Shown here: piece after piece, positions 41,595 to 50,573 of the stretch | How the letters are laid out: every line of letters starts with the position of its first letter | Position numbering within the stretch: the stretch's first letter is position 1 | DNA from: Flexivirga aerilata | Lineage (GTDB): Bacteria > Actinomycetota > Actinomycetes > Actinomycetales > Dermatophilaceae | Length of the DNA: 64,000 nt | Assembly: GCF_013002715.1 (NCBI RefSeq) | Contig: NZ_JABENB010000001.1 | Span: 620,001-684,000, forward strand | Direction: 5' to 3' | Made by a program: the position numbers and the translations under genes | The notes under the pieces: model-generated | Seen by the model: only the letters and a program-made list of their open reading frames with translations | What the model was told of the DNA's origin: nothing | Databases searched by the model: none

Positions 41595-42533
41595 ATGCGA
41601 CGTTTGCTCCTGCGTTGGCTGTTGACCTCCATACCTCTGGTGCTCGCGGTGTCGATGCTGACCTTTGCGCTGACCGCGTTCGTACCCGGTGACGCCGCGC
41701 GCAGCATCCTGGGTCCGAATGCGACACCTGAGCTCGTGGCGCAGCTTCGTGCGCAGCTCGGCCTCGACCAGCCGCTGTGGAAGCAGTATTGGAACTGGCT
41801 CACCGGAGCCGTCCACGGCGACTTCGGCACGTCGATCGCGTCCGGGTCGAGCGTCGCGTCCGACCTCGGCAGCCGGTTGCCGGTGACGCTCAGCCTGATG
41901 ATCGGCGCAGTGCTCGTCGCCGGGTTGGTCGGTGTGGGACTCGGTGTGCTCGGTGCGCTACGCGGCGGGTGGTTGGGGAAGGTCGTCGACATCGTGTCAC
42001 TTGTCGGCGCTGCCGTCCCGAGCTTCTGGTTCGGGCTGATCCTGGTCACCCTGTTCGCGGTTCAGTTCAAGGTCTTTCCAGCGACCGGCTATGTCTCATT
42101 CGGAGACGATCCGCGAATGTGGCTGTCGTCATTGGTTCTTCCCGTGCTGACCCTCGGACTGACCAGTAGCGCACCGGTCGCCAAACAGACCCGTGACGGA
42201 GTGCGCGGGGAGTTGGAGCGCGACTACGTGATGATGCTGCGTGCACGCGGCACCTCCGAGCGGTCGATCATCTTCCGGCATGTGCTGCGCAACGCAGCAG
42301 CGCCAGTGGTCACTGTGCTCGGGCTCGTGCTGATCGCCATGCTCAGCGGCACCGTGCTGGCCGAGACAGTCTTCGTCATGCCCGGCCTGGGCGGGCTGGC
42401 CGTGTCGGCGACCCAAGCCCACGACATCCCCGAGATCCAGGGCGTAGCAGTGGTTTTCAGCATCATTGTGGTGATCGTGAACCTGATCGTCGAGTTGCTG
42501 TATGCCGCCCTCAACCCGCGGGTGCGCACATGA
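41595..42533 (+). CDS. DppB-type ABC permease
   Basis: A 312-residue permease with six helices. RLLLRWLLTSIPLVLAVSML opens helix 1, GLDQPLWKQYWNWLTGAVHG is the characteristic periplasmic stretch, and RDYVMMLRARGTSERSIIFR carries the EAA coupling loop. It starts 10 bases after the binding protein and overlaps the next gene by four bases. Partner of the DppC-type domain in the following fusion protein. Confidence 0.95.
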   Translation: MRRLLLRWLLTSIPLVLAVSMLTFALTAFVPGDAARSILGPNATPELVAQLRAQLGLDQPLWKQYWNWLTGAVHGDFGTSIASGSSVASDLGSRLPVTLSLMIGAVLVAGLVGVGLGVLGALRGGWLGKVVDIVSLVGAAVPSFWFGLILVTLFAVQFKVFPATGYVSFGDDPRMWLSSLVLPVLTLGLTSSAPVAKQTRDGVRGELERDYVMMLRARGTSERSIIFRHVLRNAAAPVVTVLGLVLIAMLSGTVLAETVFVMPGLGGLAVSATQAHDIPEIQGVAVVFSIIVVIVNLIVELLYAALNPRVRT

Positions 42534-44485
42534 CCGACAACCAATCGAGAGGTTTCGCAGCACGTTTCATGCGCAAGCCGCTGGCCGTCGCATCGCTGGC
42601 CTACGTGACGCTGATCGTCATCTGCGTCGTCTTCGCCGGGGTGCTTGCGCCATACGGGCCGGAGGACCAGGACCTCGGCTCCGCACTGTCCGGACCCTCC
42701 TCGCAGCATCTGCTCGGCGCGGGCGAGCTCGGCAAGGACGTCCTGAGTCGGATGTTGTACGGCGGCCGAATCACGTTGCTGGGCGTGCTGATCAGCGTCG
42801 TTGTCTTCATCGCCGTGGGCGTGCCGGCGGGGATGGTCGCCGGTTACAAAGGCGGCCTGATCGACAAGGTTGTGCTGCGGCTGGCCGACGCGGCATACGC
42901 GATCCCGGTCGTGATCATTCTGCTGGTCGTGCTGGCCATCTTCCCCGGCAACGAGAGCATCGCGATGGTGGTCCTCGGACTGCTCGGGGCACCGGGTCTG
43001 GCGCGAGTCGTCCGATCGGTCACCCTCGGGGTGCGCGGCGAGCTCTACATCCGTGCCGCGAAGGTCAGCGGCCTCAGCGACGCGGTGATCCTGCGCCGGC
43101 ACGTGTTGCCGCGACTGGCCGGCCCGGTGATCGTGCAGTTGTCGCTGTTCGGCGCGGCCGCAGTCGGGTTGGAGACCGGGCTCGGCTTCCTGGGCCTGGG
43201 CGTCAACCAGGCGACCTGGGGCACCCTCGTCGCGGAAGCATCGACCAACATCGGCAATCAGCCGTGGCTGCTGGTCCCGTCGGGTCTGCTCATCGCCAGT
43301 TACATCCTGGCGCTGGGGCTGATCGGTGACGGCGTGCGCGACGCGACCGCGGAGCGCTACTCGCTCACCCGGCCGAGCAAGAACCGCCAGGTGGCGAATG
43401 CCCCGGTTGTCACTGGATCAGTCGCTCCCGATCAACGATCCGCCGCCCCGGCGGATGCCCTGTTGTCGGTGCGCAACTTGCACGTCGCCTTCGACATCGA
43501 CGGCGCGGAGACTGAGGTGGTCACTGGCGTCGGCTTCGACCTGCGGGCCGGGGAGGCGCTCGGCATCGTCGGCGAGTCCGGCAGCGGAAAGACCGTCACG
43601 GCGACCGCACTCGTGCGATTGCTGCGCGGATCTGGTCGAATCACCGCAGGCAGTGTGGTTTTCGACGGGACCGACTTGATGGACGCCGACGGCGACACAC
43701 TTCGCCGCGTGCGTGGCGGGGGCGTCGGCTTCATCGGCCAGGACCCGATCTCCGGACTCGATCCGTCCTTCACGATCGGTGCGCAGATCGCCGAGGTGAT
43801 CCGCACCCACCGCCGGTGCAGCCGATCACAAGCCAGGGCAGCTGCGCTCGATCTGCTCGGCAGAGTCAAACTGCCTGATCCCGAACGTGCCGCACGCAGC
43901 TACGTCCATCAGTTGTCGGGCGGTATGGCGCAGCGCGCGGGCATCGCGGCCGCGCTGGCCGGCGAACCGAGCCTGGTGATCGCCGACGAGCCGACGACGG
44001 CACTCGACGTGACCGTCCAGGCGGACATCCTCGACCTGCTGCGCGAGCTGCAGGACTCCGGCGTCGCGGTCATTCTCGTCACGCACGACTGGGGCGTGCT
44101 GGCAGACCTCTGCGAGCGGGCAATCGTCATGTATGCCGGGCAAGTCGTCGAAACCGCTTCTGTCCGAATGCTTCTGGACAATCCCGGCCATCCTTACACC
44201 GCCGGTCTGCTCGGTGCCAATCCGCAGCACGCGGTCCGCGGCAAACCGTTGCCGTCGATCGAGGGATCGGTGCCGCCGCCGCGCGACTGGCCGACCGGGT
44301 GCCGGTTCGCGAGCCGGTGTCCGCTCGTGGTGGCCGCATGCCGCGCCGAGCCCGTCACGCTCGAGCCGGTCGGCTCCGCGCCCGATCATGCGGCGCGGTG
44401 CATCCGGCAGGAGGACGTTGTTGCGCCATACCGGACGAGCGAGCGTGTCGTGACGTTGATGAAGGGGGTGTCCCGTGGCGACTGA
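42530..44485 (+). CDS. fused DppC permease - DppD ATPase
   Basis: A 651-residue single-chain fusion. Residues 1 to about 285 form the permease (GAGELGKDVLSRMLYGGRIT, coupling loop around AAKVSGLSDAVILRRHVLPR). A Pro/Ala-rich linker precedes the ATPase from about 305, with Walker A GIVGESGSGKTVTATALVRL, signature QLSGGMAQRAGIAAALAGEP and Walker B LVIADEPTTALD. A C-terminal oligo_HPY region has a four-Cys cluster (CRFASRCPLVVAACRAEP, then RCIR), likely an Fe-S site. This fusion order recurs in actinobacterial Dpp/Opp systems. ATG 42530 overlaps the previous stop. Confidence 0.95.
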   Translation: MTDNQSRGFAARFMRKPLAVASLAYVTLIVICVVFAGVLAPYGPEDQDLGSALSGPSSQHLLGAGELGKDVLSRMLYGGRITLLGVLISVVVFIAVGVPAGMVAGYKGGLIDKVVLRLADAAYAIPVVIILLVVLAIFPGNESIAMVVLGLLGAPGLARVVRSVTLGVRGELYIRAAKVSGLSDAVILRRHVLPRLAGPVIVQLSLFGAAAVGLETGLGFLGLGVNQATWGTLVAEASTNIGNQPWLLVPSGLLIASYILALGLIGDGVRDATAERYSLTRPSKNRQVANAPVVTGSVAPDQRSAAPADALLSVRNLHVAFDIDGAETEVVTGVGFDLRAGEALGIVGESGSGKTVTATALVRLLRGSGRITAGSVVFDGTDLMDADGDTLRRVRGGGVGFIGQDPISGLDPSFTIGAQIAEVIRTHRRCSRSQARAAALDLLGRVKLPDPERAARSYVHQLSGGMAQRAGIAAALAGEPSLVIADEPTTALDVTVQADILDLLRELQDSGVAVILVTHDWGVLADLCERAIVMYAGQVVETASVRMLLDNPGHPYTAGLLGANPQHAVRGKPLPSIEGSVPPPRDWPTGCRFASRCPLVVAACRAEPVTLEPVGSAPDHAARCIRQEDVVAPYRTSERVVTLMKGVSRGD

Positions 44486-45485
44486 TCCGGCCACACCACT
44501 GGTCGACGTCTCCGGGTTGCACGTCAGCTATCCCGGCACCGGTCGGCGACCTGCCGTGCACGCCGTCGACGATGTCTCGTTCACCATCGCGGCCGGTCAG
44601 ATCGTCGGGTTGGTCGGCGAGTCCGGGTCCGGCAAGTCCAGCATCGGCTCAGTGTTGCTCGGGCTTGTCGAGCCGGACGCCGGGCGCCTCATCTTCGCCG
44701 GTCAGGACATCACACGGTCACGGCGTCGGGATCGGCGACTGATTGCGCGGCAGCTCCAGGCGGTCTTTCAGGATCCGTTCGGATCGATGAATCCGACTCT
44801 CACCGTTGGCGACACGCTCGCAGAGACACTGCGCTACAACCTCGGTCTGTCCCACGAGCAGATCCACAACCGGCTTGGCGACGCACTGACCGAGGTCGGG
44901 CTGGACGAATCGGTGCTGGGTCGCTACCCGGCGCAGTTCTCCGGCGGGCAGCGGCAGCGGCTGGCGATCGCCCGCGCCATCGCCGTCGAACCGTCGTTCC
45001 TGATCTGCGACGAGGCGGTGAGTGCGCTCGATCTGTCCGTGCAGGCTCAGGTGCTGAATCTGTTGATGCGACTGCGGACTCGACGCAACCTCAGCTACCT
45101 CTTCATCAGCCACGACCTTGCCGTGGTCCGCTATCTCAGCGATCAGATCGTCGTGCTGTATGCCGGGCGCATTGTCGAGCGCGGCCCCGCAGAGATCGTC
45201 GGTGAGCGACCCAGCCATCCCTACACGCAGGCGTTGCTCGCCGCCGCTCCGGTCGCCGATCCGGACGAGCAAACGGAGCGACGTGCCCGCCGTACGACGC
45301 TGACAGTGCGATCCGAGCGGCCGGCCACCGGGTGCAGTTTTGCTGACCGGTGCCCTTTCGCGATCGACCGCTGCCGGGTCGAACGCCCAGAGCTGATCGC
45401 GCACGCCTCCGGCGCCTTTGTCGCGTGCCACCGCGCAGATGAACTCACCGCGACCACGGCGCCGGCGCCCTCGAGTCGGCCATGA
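44475..45485 (+). CDS. DppF-type ABC ATPase
   Basis: A 336-residue ATPase. Walker A is GLVGESGSGKSSIGSVLLGL, the Q-loop is FQDPFGSMNPTLTVGDTLAE, the signature is FSGGQRQRLAIARAIAVEPS, and Walker B is FLICDEAVSALD. The C-terminal oligo_HPY extension has CSFADRCPFAIDRC. It starts at GTG 44475, overlapping the fusion protein by 11 bases. It pairs with the DppD domain of that protein. Confidence 0.95.
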   Translation: MATDPATPLVDVSGLHVSYPGTGRRPAVHAVDDVSFTIAAGQIVGLVGESGSGKSSIGSVLLGLVEPDAGRLIFAGQDITRSRRRDRRLIARQLQAVFQDPFGSMNPTLTVGDTLAETLRYNLGLSHEQIHNRLGDALTEVGLDESVLGRYPAQFSGGQRQRLAIARAIAVEPSFLICDEAVSALDLSVQAQVLNLLMRLRTRRNLSYLFISHDLAVVRYLSDQIVVLYAGRIVERGPAEIVGERPSHPYTQALLAAAPVADPDEQTERRARRTTLTVRSERPATGCSFADRCPFAIDRCRVERPELIAHASGAFVACHRADELTATTAPAPSSRP

Positions 45486-46456
45486 CGCTGGATGCTGCGG
45501 TGCAGGCACACCTCGATGCGGAGCGTGCGGTCGACTGGTCGGCCCTGTCCCCGGCGGCAGCCCGTGCAGAGCTACGGGCCCAGATCGACCGCAACTTCCG
45601 TCGTTTCGCGACTCCTCGCGAAGCGCTCCCACTCGAGTCAGAGATCGCGCTGCGACACGCCGGGCGCGTGGTGCGCGTGCGACTCTTCCGGCCCCGCACC
45701 GGCACGCTGCCGGTCTCGATGCTCCTGCACGGCGGCGGCTGGACCAGCGGGTCGATCGACGAGCTCGTCACCGTCGCCGAAGCCCGCCACCGCGCGGCCG
45801 GTGCTGACGTCGTGGTCGCGACGGTTGACTACGCTCTTGCACCGGAGCACCCCTTCCCGGCAGCTCTGGAAGACGTTCGTGTGGTGGTCGACCACTTGAT
45901 CGAGCGGGCGCGAGACCTGGACCTCGACATCTCGAACTTCTCGATCGGCGGCAGCTCCGCTGGGGCGAATCTTGCTGCAGCCACGGTGCTTTCGCTGCCG
46001 ACCACCTTCACCGGGTTGCTGCTCGAGGTGCCCGCGCTGGATCTCACCGGAGCGACGATGCGGGTAGGATTGAGCACGGACCCGCAGCTGCCCGACATCG
46101 ACGTGGATGCGCTGATCGAGACAGTCCTGGCCTATGTCGGCGACCTGTCGCGCACGACTCTGCCGTCGGTGTCGCCGCTGCTCGCGTCTCAGGTGAGCAC
46201 ATTCCCGTCGACGGTCATCCACACCGCGGCGCTCGATCCGTTGAAGTATGACGGTGCTGCATTTGCCGAACGTCTCACTGCCGCAGGTGTTCCCGTCACC
46301 TTGCGCACTTACGACGGAGCGTTGCATGGCTCGGCCATCCTGACCAAAAGCTGGCCGACGGCCGCTCGCTGGCAGGCCGATCTGGTCGCGTCCCTGCGAG
46401 CGATCCACCGGGTGCGTGGCAGCGCAGCAGCTTCCGGCGGGACGATGCGAGGATGA
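45482..46456 (+). CDS. HSL-type alpha/beta hydrolase (esterase 1)
   Basis: A 324-residue esterase/lipase of the hormone-sensitive lipase group. The oxyanion motif is LLHGGGWTSGS (83-90), the nucleophile Ser159 is in IGGSSAGANLAAA, the catalytic Asp252 is in AALDPLKYD, and His282 is in GALHGS. No signal peptide, so it acts on imported substrate in the cytoplasm. ATGA overlap on both sides (with the ATPase and the LacI gene) shows full translational coupling to the importer. Confidence 0.93.
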   Translation: MTLDAAVQAHLDAERAVDWSALSPAAARAELRAQIDRNFRRFATPREALPLESEIALRHAGRVVRVRLFRPRTGTLPVSMLLHGGGWTSGSIDELVTVAEARHRAAGADVVVATVDYALAPEHPFPAALEDVRVVVDHLIERARDLDLDISNFSIGGSSAGANLAAATVLSLPTTFTGLLLEVPALDLTGATMRVGLSTDPQLPDIDVDALIETVLAYVGDLSRTTLPSVSPLLASQVSTFPSTVIHTAALDPLKYDGAAFAERLTAAGVPVTLRTYDGALHGSAILTKSWPTAARWQADLVASLRAIHRVRGSAAASGGTMRG

Positions 46457-47499
46457 ACCAGGACGAACGCAAGGCACTCGGCGGACCGCGCACCCCCAAG
46501 GACCGGGTCACCATCTACGAGGTCGCGCAGCGCGCCGGAGTCTCCATCGCGACCGTGTCGCACGCGATGAACCGACCGGAGAAGGTCAACGCGGCGACCC
46601 GCGATCGCGTCCTGGAAGCCGTCGACGCATTGGGTTTCACACCCAAGGCAAGCGCAGTCTCTTTGGCCCGCAAGGGTGTTGGGCGCATCGGTGTGCTTGC
46701 GGCGTTCAGCGCCTACCCGTCCTACCTGACGCGGCTCACGGGGGTGATGGATGCTTGCCGCGATCAGGCGATCGATGTCGTCGTGTACGACGAGGAGCCG
46801 CAGCAGGCCGGGACCTCGCCCTGGCTCAGCTCCCTTCCCGCGACGGGCCGACTCGACGGTCTGCTCGTGATGGGAGCCACGATCGAAGGCCGCACTGCGG
46901 AGCGTCTTCTCGAGCGTGGACTGCCGACCGTCCTCGTCGACGCGTTCCACCCGTCGTTCACGTCGGTGACGATGGACGATGAACTCGGCGGTTACCTGCT
47001 CGGCCAGCATTTGGTCGGTCGTGGCTACCAAACCTTCGGATTCGTCACTCCCGCACCGCCGTCCAGGGATTTCGTATCACCGGGTGAGCACCGCTTGGAG
47101 GGACTGACTCGCGCGATCCGAGAGGCCGGACTGCCCACCTCGAAGTCGTCCTGGCTGATCACTGAGGACGATTTTCAGGGTGGCCTCGATGCGGCTGCGG
47201 ACCTGCTCGAACTCGACGAGTTGCCAGAGGTGATCGTCGCCAATCACGATGCGCTCGCCGCGGGAGTGCTTGGCGGTCTGCGGGCGCGACACGTCGCGGT
47301 GCCCGATGACGTCGCGATCGCCGGTTACGACGGCCTGGAGTTGGCTCGCGTCGTCGGTCTGACCACTGTGCGACAGCCCTTCGCGGAGACGGGGCAGATC
47401 GCTGCGCAGTTGTTGCTGGAGCAGTTGTCCGCCAAGAAGGCTCGCCCGGTGCAGCACATCAAACTCAGCCCGGAACTCGTGCCGGGGGACACGGCCTGA
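46453..47499 (+). CDS. LacI-family transcriptional regulator
   Basis: A 348-residue LacI/GalR repressor. The DNA-binding segment is VTIYEVAQRAGVSIATVSHA, then MNRPEKVNAATRDRVLEAVD (about residues 19-58), followed by a periplasmic-binding-like sensor (IGVLAAFSAYPSYLTRLTGV, IAGYDGLELARVVGLTTVRQ). LacI regulators nearly always respond to sugars or sugar derivatives, which is unusual beside a peptide-type transporter and hints at a carbohydrate-containing substrate. Coupled by ATGA to esterase 1. The likely operator is the palindrome at 39890-39903. Confidence 0.95.
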   Translation: MNQDERKALGGPRTPKDRVTIYEVAQRAGVSIATVSHAMNRPEKVNAATRDRVLEAVDALGFTPKASAVSLARKGVGRIGVLAAFSAYPSYLTRLTGVMDACRDQAIDVVVYDEEPQQAGTSPWLSSLPATGRLDGLLVMGATIEGRTAERLLERGLPTVLVDAFHPSFTSVTMDDELGGYLLGQHLVGRGYQTFGFVTPAPPSRDFVSPGEHRLEGLTRAIREAGLPTSKSSWLITEDDFQGGLDAAADLLELDELPEVIVANHDALAAGVLGGLRARHVAVPDDVAIAGYDGLELARVVGLTTVRQPFAETGQIAAQLLLEQLSAKKARPVQHIKLSPELVPGDTA

Positions 47500-47511
47500 G
47501 GAGGCACGCAG

Positions 47512-48579
47512 ATGGATGGTTCAGCGACAGAGGAGTTCGCCCCCGTCATACGGTCGGTGATCTCACATCCGGCGGATGCTGTCGCGCGTGAGCGTCAGCT
47601 TCAGGAGCTAGAGAGGCTGGTGGCCCAGGCGACGGCTGCCGTCACCCCACCGCCAGCGGTGCCCGCGCCTGGGCTTGCTGGCGTGCGTCCGGAGTGGGTC
47701 GCCGAGGTCGGTCGGTATCGAGCCATCCACGACGCCGCGGCTTTGGAAGGCGGGCGACTGCTGAGAACCCTGACAAAACAGTCATTTCAGGCTGTCGGTG
47801 CTGTCGGTTTCCACAGGATTCCGGTCGCTGGAGGTGTCGTCACCGCGAAGGCGTACCTCCCTCCAGGTGAGGTGCGCGGTCCGCGCCCGGCGGTCCTCCT
47901 CCTGCACGGCGGCGCATGGTGGATGGGCGGTGGTGCTGCGGGATTCGAGCTCAACGACTTCCTGTGCCGCGAGCTGTGTGTGGGCGCCGATGCGGTCGTG
48001 GTCAACCTCGACTACCGGCTTGCCCCCGAGCATCCCTACCCGACGCAGCGGGACGACGTCGTCGAGGCGATCGGGTGGCTGGCCGACGACCCCGACGGCT
48101 TGGGAGTGGACCCGAATCGCCTGGCACTGTTAGGGATTAGTTCGGGAGGCAACCTGTCAGCATCCGCAGCCCGGCTGCTGCGGAACCGCTCGGCACCCCC
48201 GCTGGCGCTGCAACTGCTGCTGTGTCCGTCGCTCGACATGTCGATGACGAGCCGGGCCACCCACCTCGATCCGACGTTGCTCGCGGGTGCGGAGCGGCTG
48301 CGGGACATGTACCTGCAGGGTCGGGTCGAACCGGAAGACCCGGCTGCCTCGCCCGCGCTCGACTCCGCGTTCGCCGGCCTGCCACCGACGACGATCGTGA
48401 TCGGCACCGATGACCCACTACGCGACGACGGCCTGCGCTATGCCGCCGGGCTCGCCGCCGCCGGCATACCGGTGACGGTGCACGAGTTCGTGATGACCCA
48501 CACAGTCGCGACGCCCGAAGTGGCCGCCGACTATGCGGCCACCGTGGTCGCGGCCGCGCGAGACGGCTTGACGTCGTAA
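47512..48579 (+). CDS. HSL-type alpha/beta hydrolase (esterase 2)
   Basis: A 355-residue esterase distinct from esterase 1. It has LLHGGAWWMGGG (131-141), Ser210 in LGISSGGNLSASAA, YRLAPEHPYPTQRDDVVEAI, and DDPLRDDGLRYAAGLAAAGI with the catalytic Asp, then His near FVMTHTVATP. A 90-residue N-terminal cap precedes the core. ATG 47512 follows GAGGAGG. It is 12 bp behind LacI in the same operon, so two hydrolases with the same fold act on the imported material, possibly on different acyl groups. Confidence 0.92.
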   Translation: MDGSATEEFAPVIRSVISHPADAVARERQLQELERLVAQATAAVTPPPAVPAPGLAGVRPEWVAEVGRYRAIHDAAALEGGRLLRTLTKQSFQAVGAVGFHRIPVAGGVVTAKAYLPPGEVRGPRPAVLLLHGGAWWMGGGAAGFELNDFLCRELCVGADAVVVNLDYRLAPEHPYPTQRDDVVEAIGWLADDPDGLGVDPNRLALLGISSGGNLSASAARLLRNRSAPPLALQLLLCPSLDMSMTSRATHLDPTLLAGAERLRDMYLQGRVEPEDPAASPALDSAFAGLPPTTIVIGTDDPLRDDGLRYAAGLAAAGIPVTVHEFVMTHTVATPEVAADYAATVVAAARDGLTS

Positions 48580-48581
48580 CC

Positions 48582-48597
48582 GAGTCCGGCGGGACTC
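48582..48597 (+). terminator. small hairpin after the esterase-LacI operon
   Basis: GAGTCC (48582-48587) and GGACTC (48592-48597) pair around a GGCG loop, just past the esterase 2 stop. It has no T-run and is only a weak candidate for an operon end ahead of the flavin oxidase gene. Confidence 0.3.
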
Positions 48598-48667
48598 CAG
48601 CGCTCCTCCGTCAAAGACACGCAGGCTGGATCGGACTCCACTGATCGATCCAACCCGACAGGACTTC

Positions 48668-50262
48668 ATGCACTCACACCAGACCAGCCGGAGACGTCTG
48701 CTCGCCGGGGCCGCCGCGGCGGCCACCGCGGCACCTTTGGACTATGCGGCCGCCACCCGGCAGCACGCGCGCGCGTCGCAACCGGCAGCGAGGTCATCAA
48801 GCCGCATGACCGCCGCTACGCCGACTTTCTCCGCGGGAGCAACTACCGCTTCCGCGGAGCGCCGGCTCAGGTGACGTTACCCGCGGACGCGCCGGGCGTG
48901 GCTCACGCCGTGCAGGACGCCGTTTCATCGCAATCACGCGTCGCGGTGCGCAGTGGAGGCCATTGTCTGGAAGGCTTCGTCGCCGATCCAGCAGTACGGT
49001 CGCTGATCGACATGACCCGGCTGCGTGGCGTGGAGTTCGACGAACGACGCCGGTCGTTCGCGGTAGGCGCGGGCACCGATCTCGGCACTCTGTACGAAAT
49101 GCTCTTCAAACGATGGGGAGTTACCGTGCCGGGCGGGGTGTGCCCTCAGGTCGGAGCTGGCGGCCATATCAGCGGTGGGGGATACGGCGCGCTGTCACGC
49201 AGGTTCGGCTTGGTCGTCGACCACCTCGAAGCCGTCGAAGTCGTGACTGTGGACCACTCGGGTCGGGCTCGCGTCGTGATCGCCGAGGCCGATCCGAGCG
49301 GTCGCAATCACGACCTCTGGTGGGCGCACACCGGTGGGGGCGGCGGCAACTTCGGTGTCGTTACTCGGTATTGGTTGCGCGATCCAGCCGCAAGCAGGCT
49401 GGCGGCACCAGACGAGCTGCTACCGATCCCGCCCCGGACACTGACCATCCGGCACGCATCGTGGCCGTGGACCGTTCTCGACACAGCAGCCTACGGCCGG
49501 GTCGTCGACAACTTCGTCCGCTGGCATGAACAGCACAGCAAGGCGGGCACACCGGAAACCGGGGTGTTCGCGACCTTGTGGCTGAACAGCGTTACCACGG
49601 GCGACCTCGTCCTGATCGCCCAGGCCGATGATGCGGCACTGCTCGACGATTTCGTGGCTGCAGTGGGCGATGGCGTGCCCGCCCCCACGGTCACGCCGGA
49701 CCGCACGCTGCCATGGTGGGATGCGTTCCGCTACAGCAGTTTCGCCGACTTCGGCAGATCGATCGGGCAGCGGATCAAAGACAAATCGTCATACCTGCGC
49801 GCTGGCTTCCGTCCCGCGCAGCTCATCGCATTGGTCGACCGACTGGCTGACGGAACCCCCGGGGGAGTAGGGGCAACCGTTCTATTGGCCGGCCACGGCG
49901 GCGCGGTGAATCAAATGGCGCCCGCATCACGGGCGATCCCTCATCGCGACTCAGTCGTCAAGGTGCAGTACTCGGTTTCCTGGGCCGACCCGGCGGACGA
50001 CGCCATACACCTGGACTGGATTCGCCGGCTGTACCGCGATGTATTCGCTTCGACCGGCGGCGTGCCAGTGCCCGATGCAGTCTCGGACGGCGCCTATATC
50101 AACTACCCGGACACGGATCTGGCCGATGCTACCTGGAACACCTCAGCGGTCGCGTGGTCGCACCTGTACTACAAGGACAACTACCGTCGGCTGCAGAAGG
50201 TGAAGCGCGCGCACGATCCGCTGGACATCTTTCACCACGCGCTCTCGGTGCGCCCCCGGTAA
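48668..50262 (+). pseudogene. Tat-exported bicovalent-flavin oxidase (BBE/AA7-like), frameshifted in a CG tract
   Basis: The N-terminal frame (ATG 48668, behind AGGA) encodes a Tat signal, HQTSRRRLLAGAAAAATAAP. The remainder lies in another frame: VIKPHDRRYADFLRGSNYRF, then VRSGGHC (His-flavin link, codon 48961), GGVCPQVGAGGHISGGGYG (Cys-flavin link, codon 49141), and the BBE-type C-terminus AHDPLDIFHHAL. Removing one CG unit from (CG)5 at 48766-48775 joins them as QHARVATGSEVIKPH. The span is two bases over a multiple of three. Relatives oxidise sugars or alkaloid-like compounds and make H2O2. Slippage, pseudogene or assembly error are all possible. Confidence 0.82.
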
Positions 50263-50573
50263 AATCTCTATCGCAAGATTCATGGAATACATCATCTTGC
50301 GTTATGTTTGGCGCAAGCGTTGAACTGCCGGGCGAGGTCCCCGGAGCGACAGTGCAACTGCCCATCGGGGGGTCGGATAACCATGGAGGGGCTGGATGGA
50401 TCATCAGCGGACGCCGATGTCCCGCGCACTCCAATCCTCCGCGACCAGCTTTTGACGCAGTCCGTGGCGCCGCATCCGCACCCGACGTCGCCAACCCAGG
50501 ACAACGATCCGTGAAACCCGGCAGCCCGAGCACGGCCTGACCGGTTCGGGTGCTCCCCTTGTGAGGAGATCGA
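50263..50573. promoter_or_regulatory. SARP gene upstream region with CGCAAGAT inverted repeat
   Basis: A 311-bp gap. Its first 50 bases are AT-rich and hold CGCAAGAT (50272-50279) and ATCTTGCG (50294-50301), a perfect 8-bp inverted repeat with a 14-base spacer, followed by another CGCAAG copy (50312-50317). That is a plausible operator region. The remainder is unremarkable. A 43-codon frame from ATG 50383 to the TGA at 50512-50514 is possible, but nothing supports its expression. Confidence 0.55.

Noticed and set aside
50383..50514. A 43-codon frame upstream of the SARP gene as a possible precursor peptide
   Set aside because: It has no Cys core, no recognisable leader and no modifying enzyme nearby; chance frame in an intergenic region is more likely.
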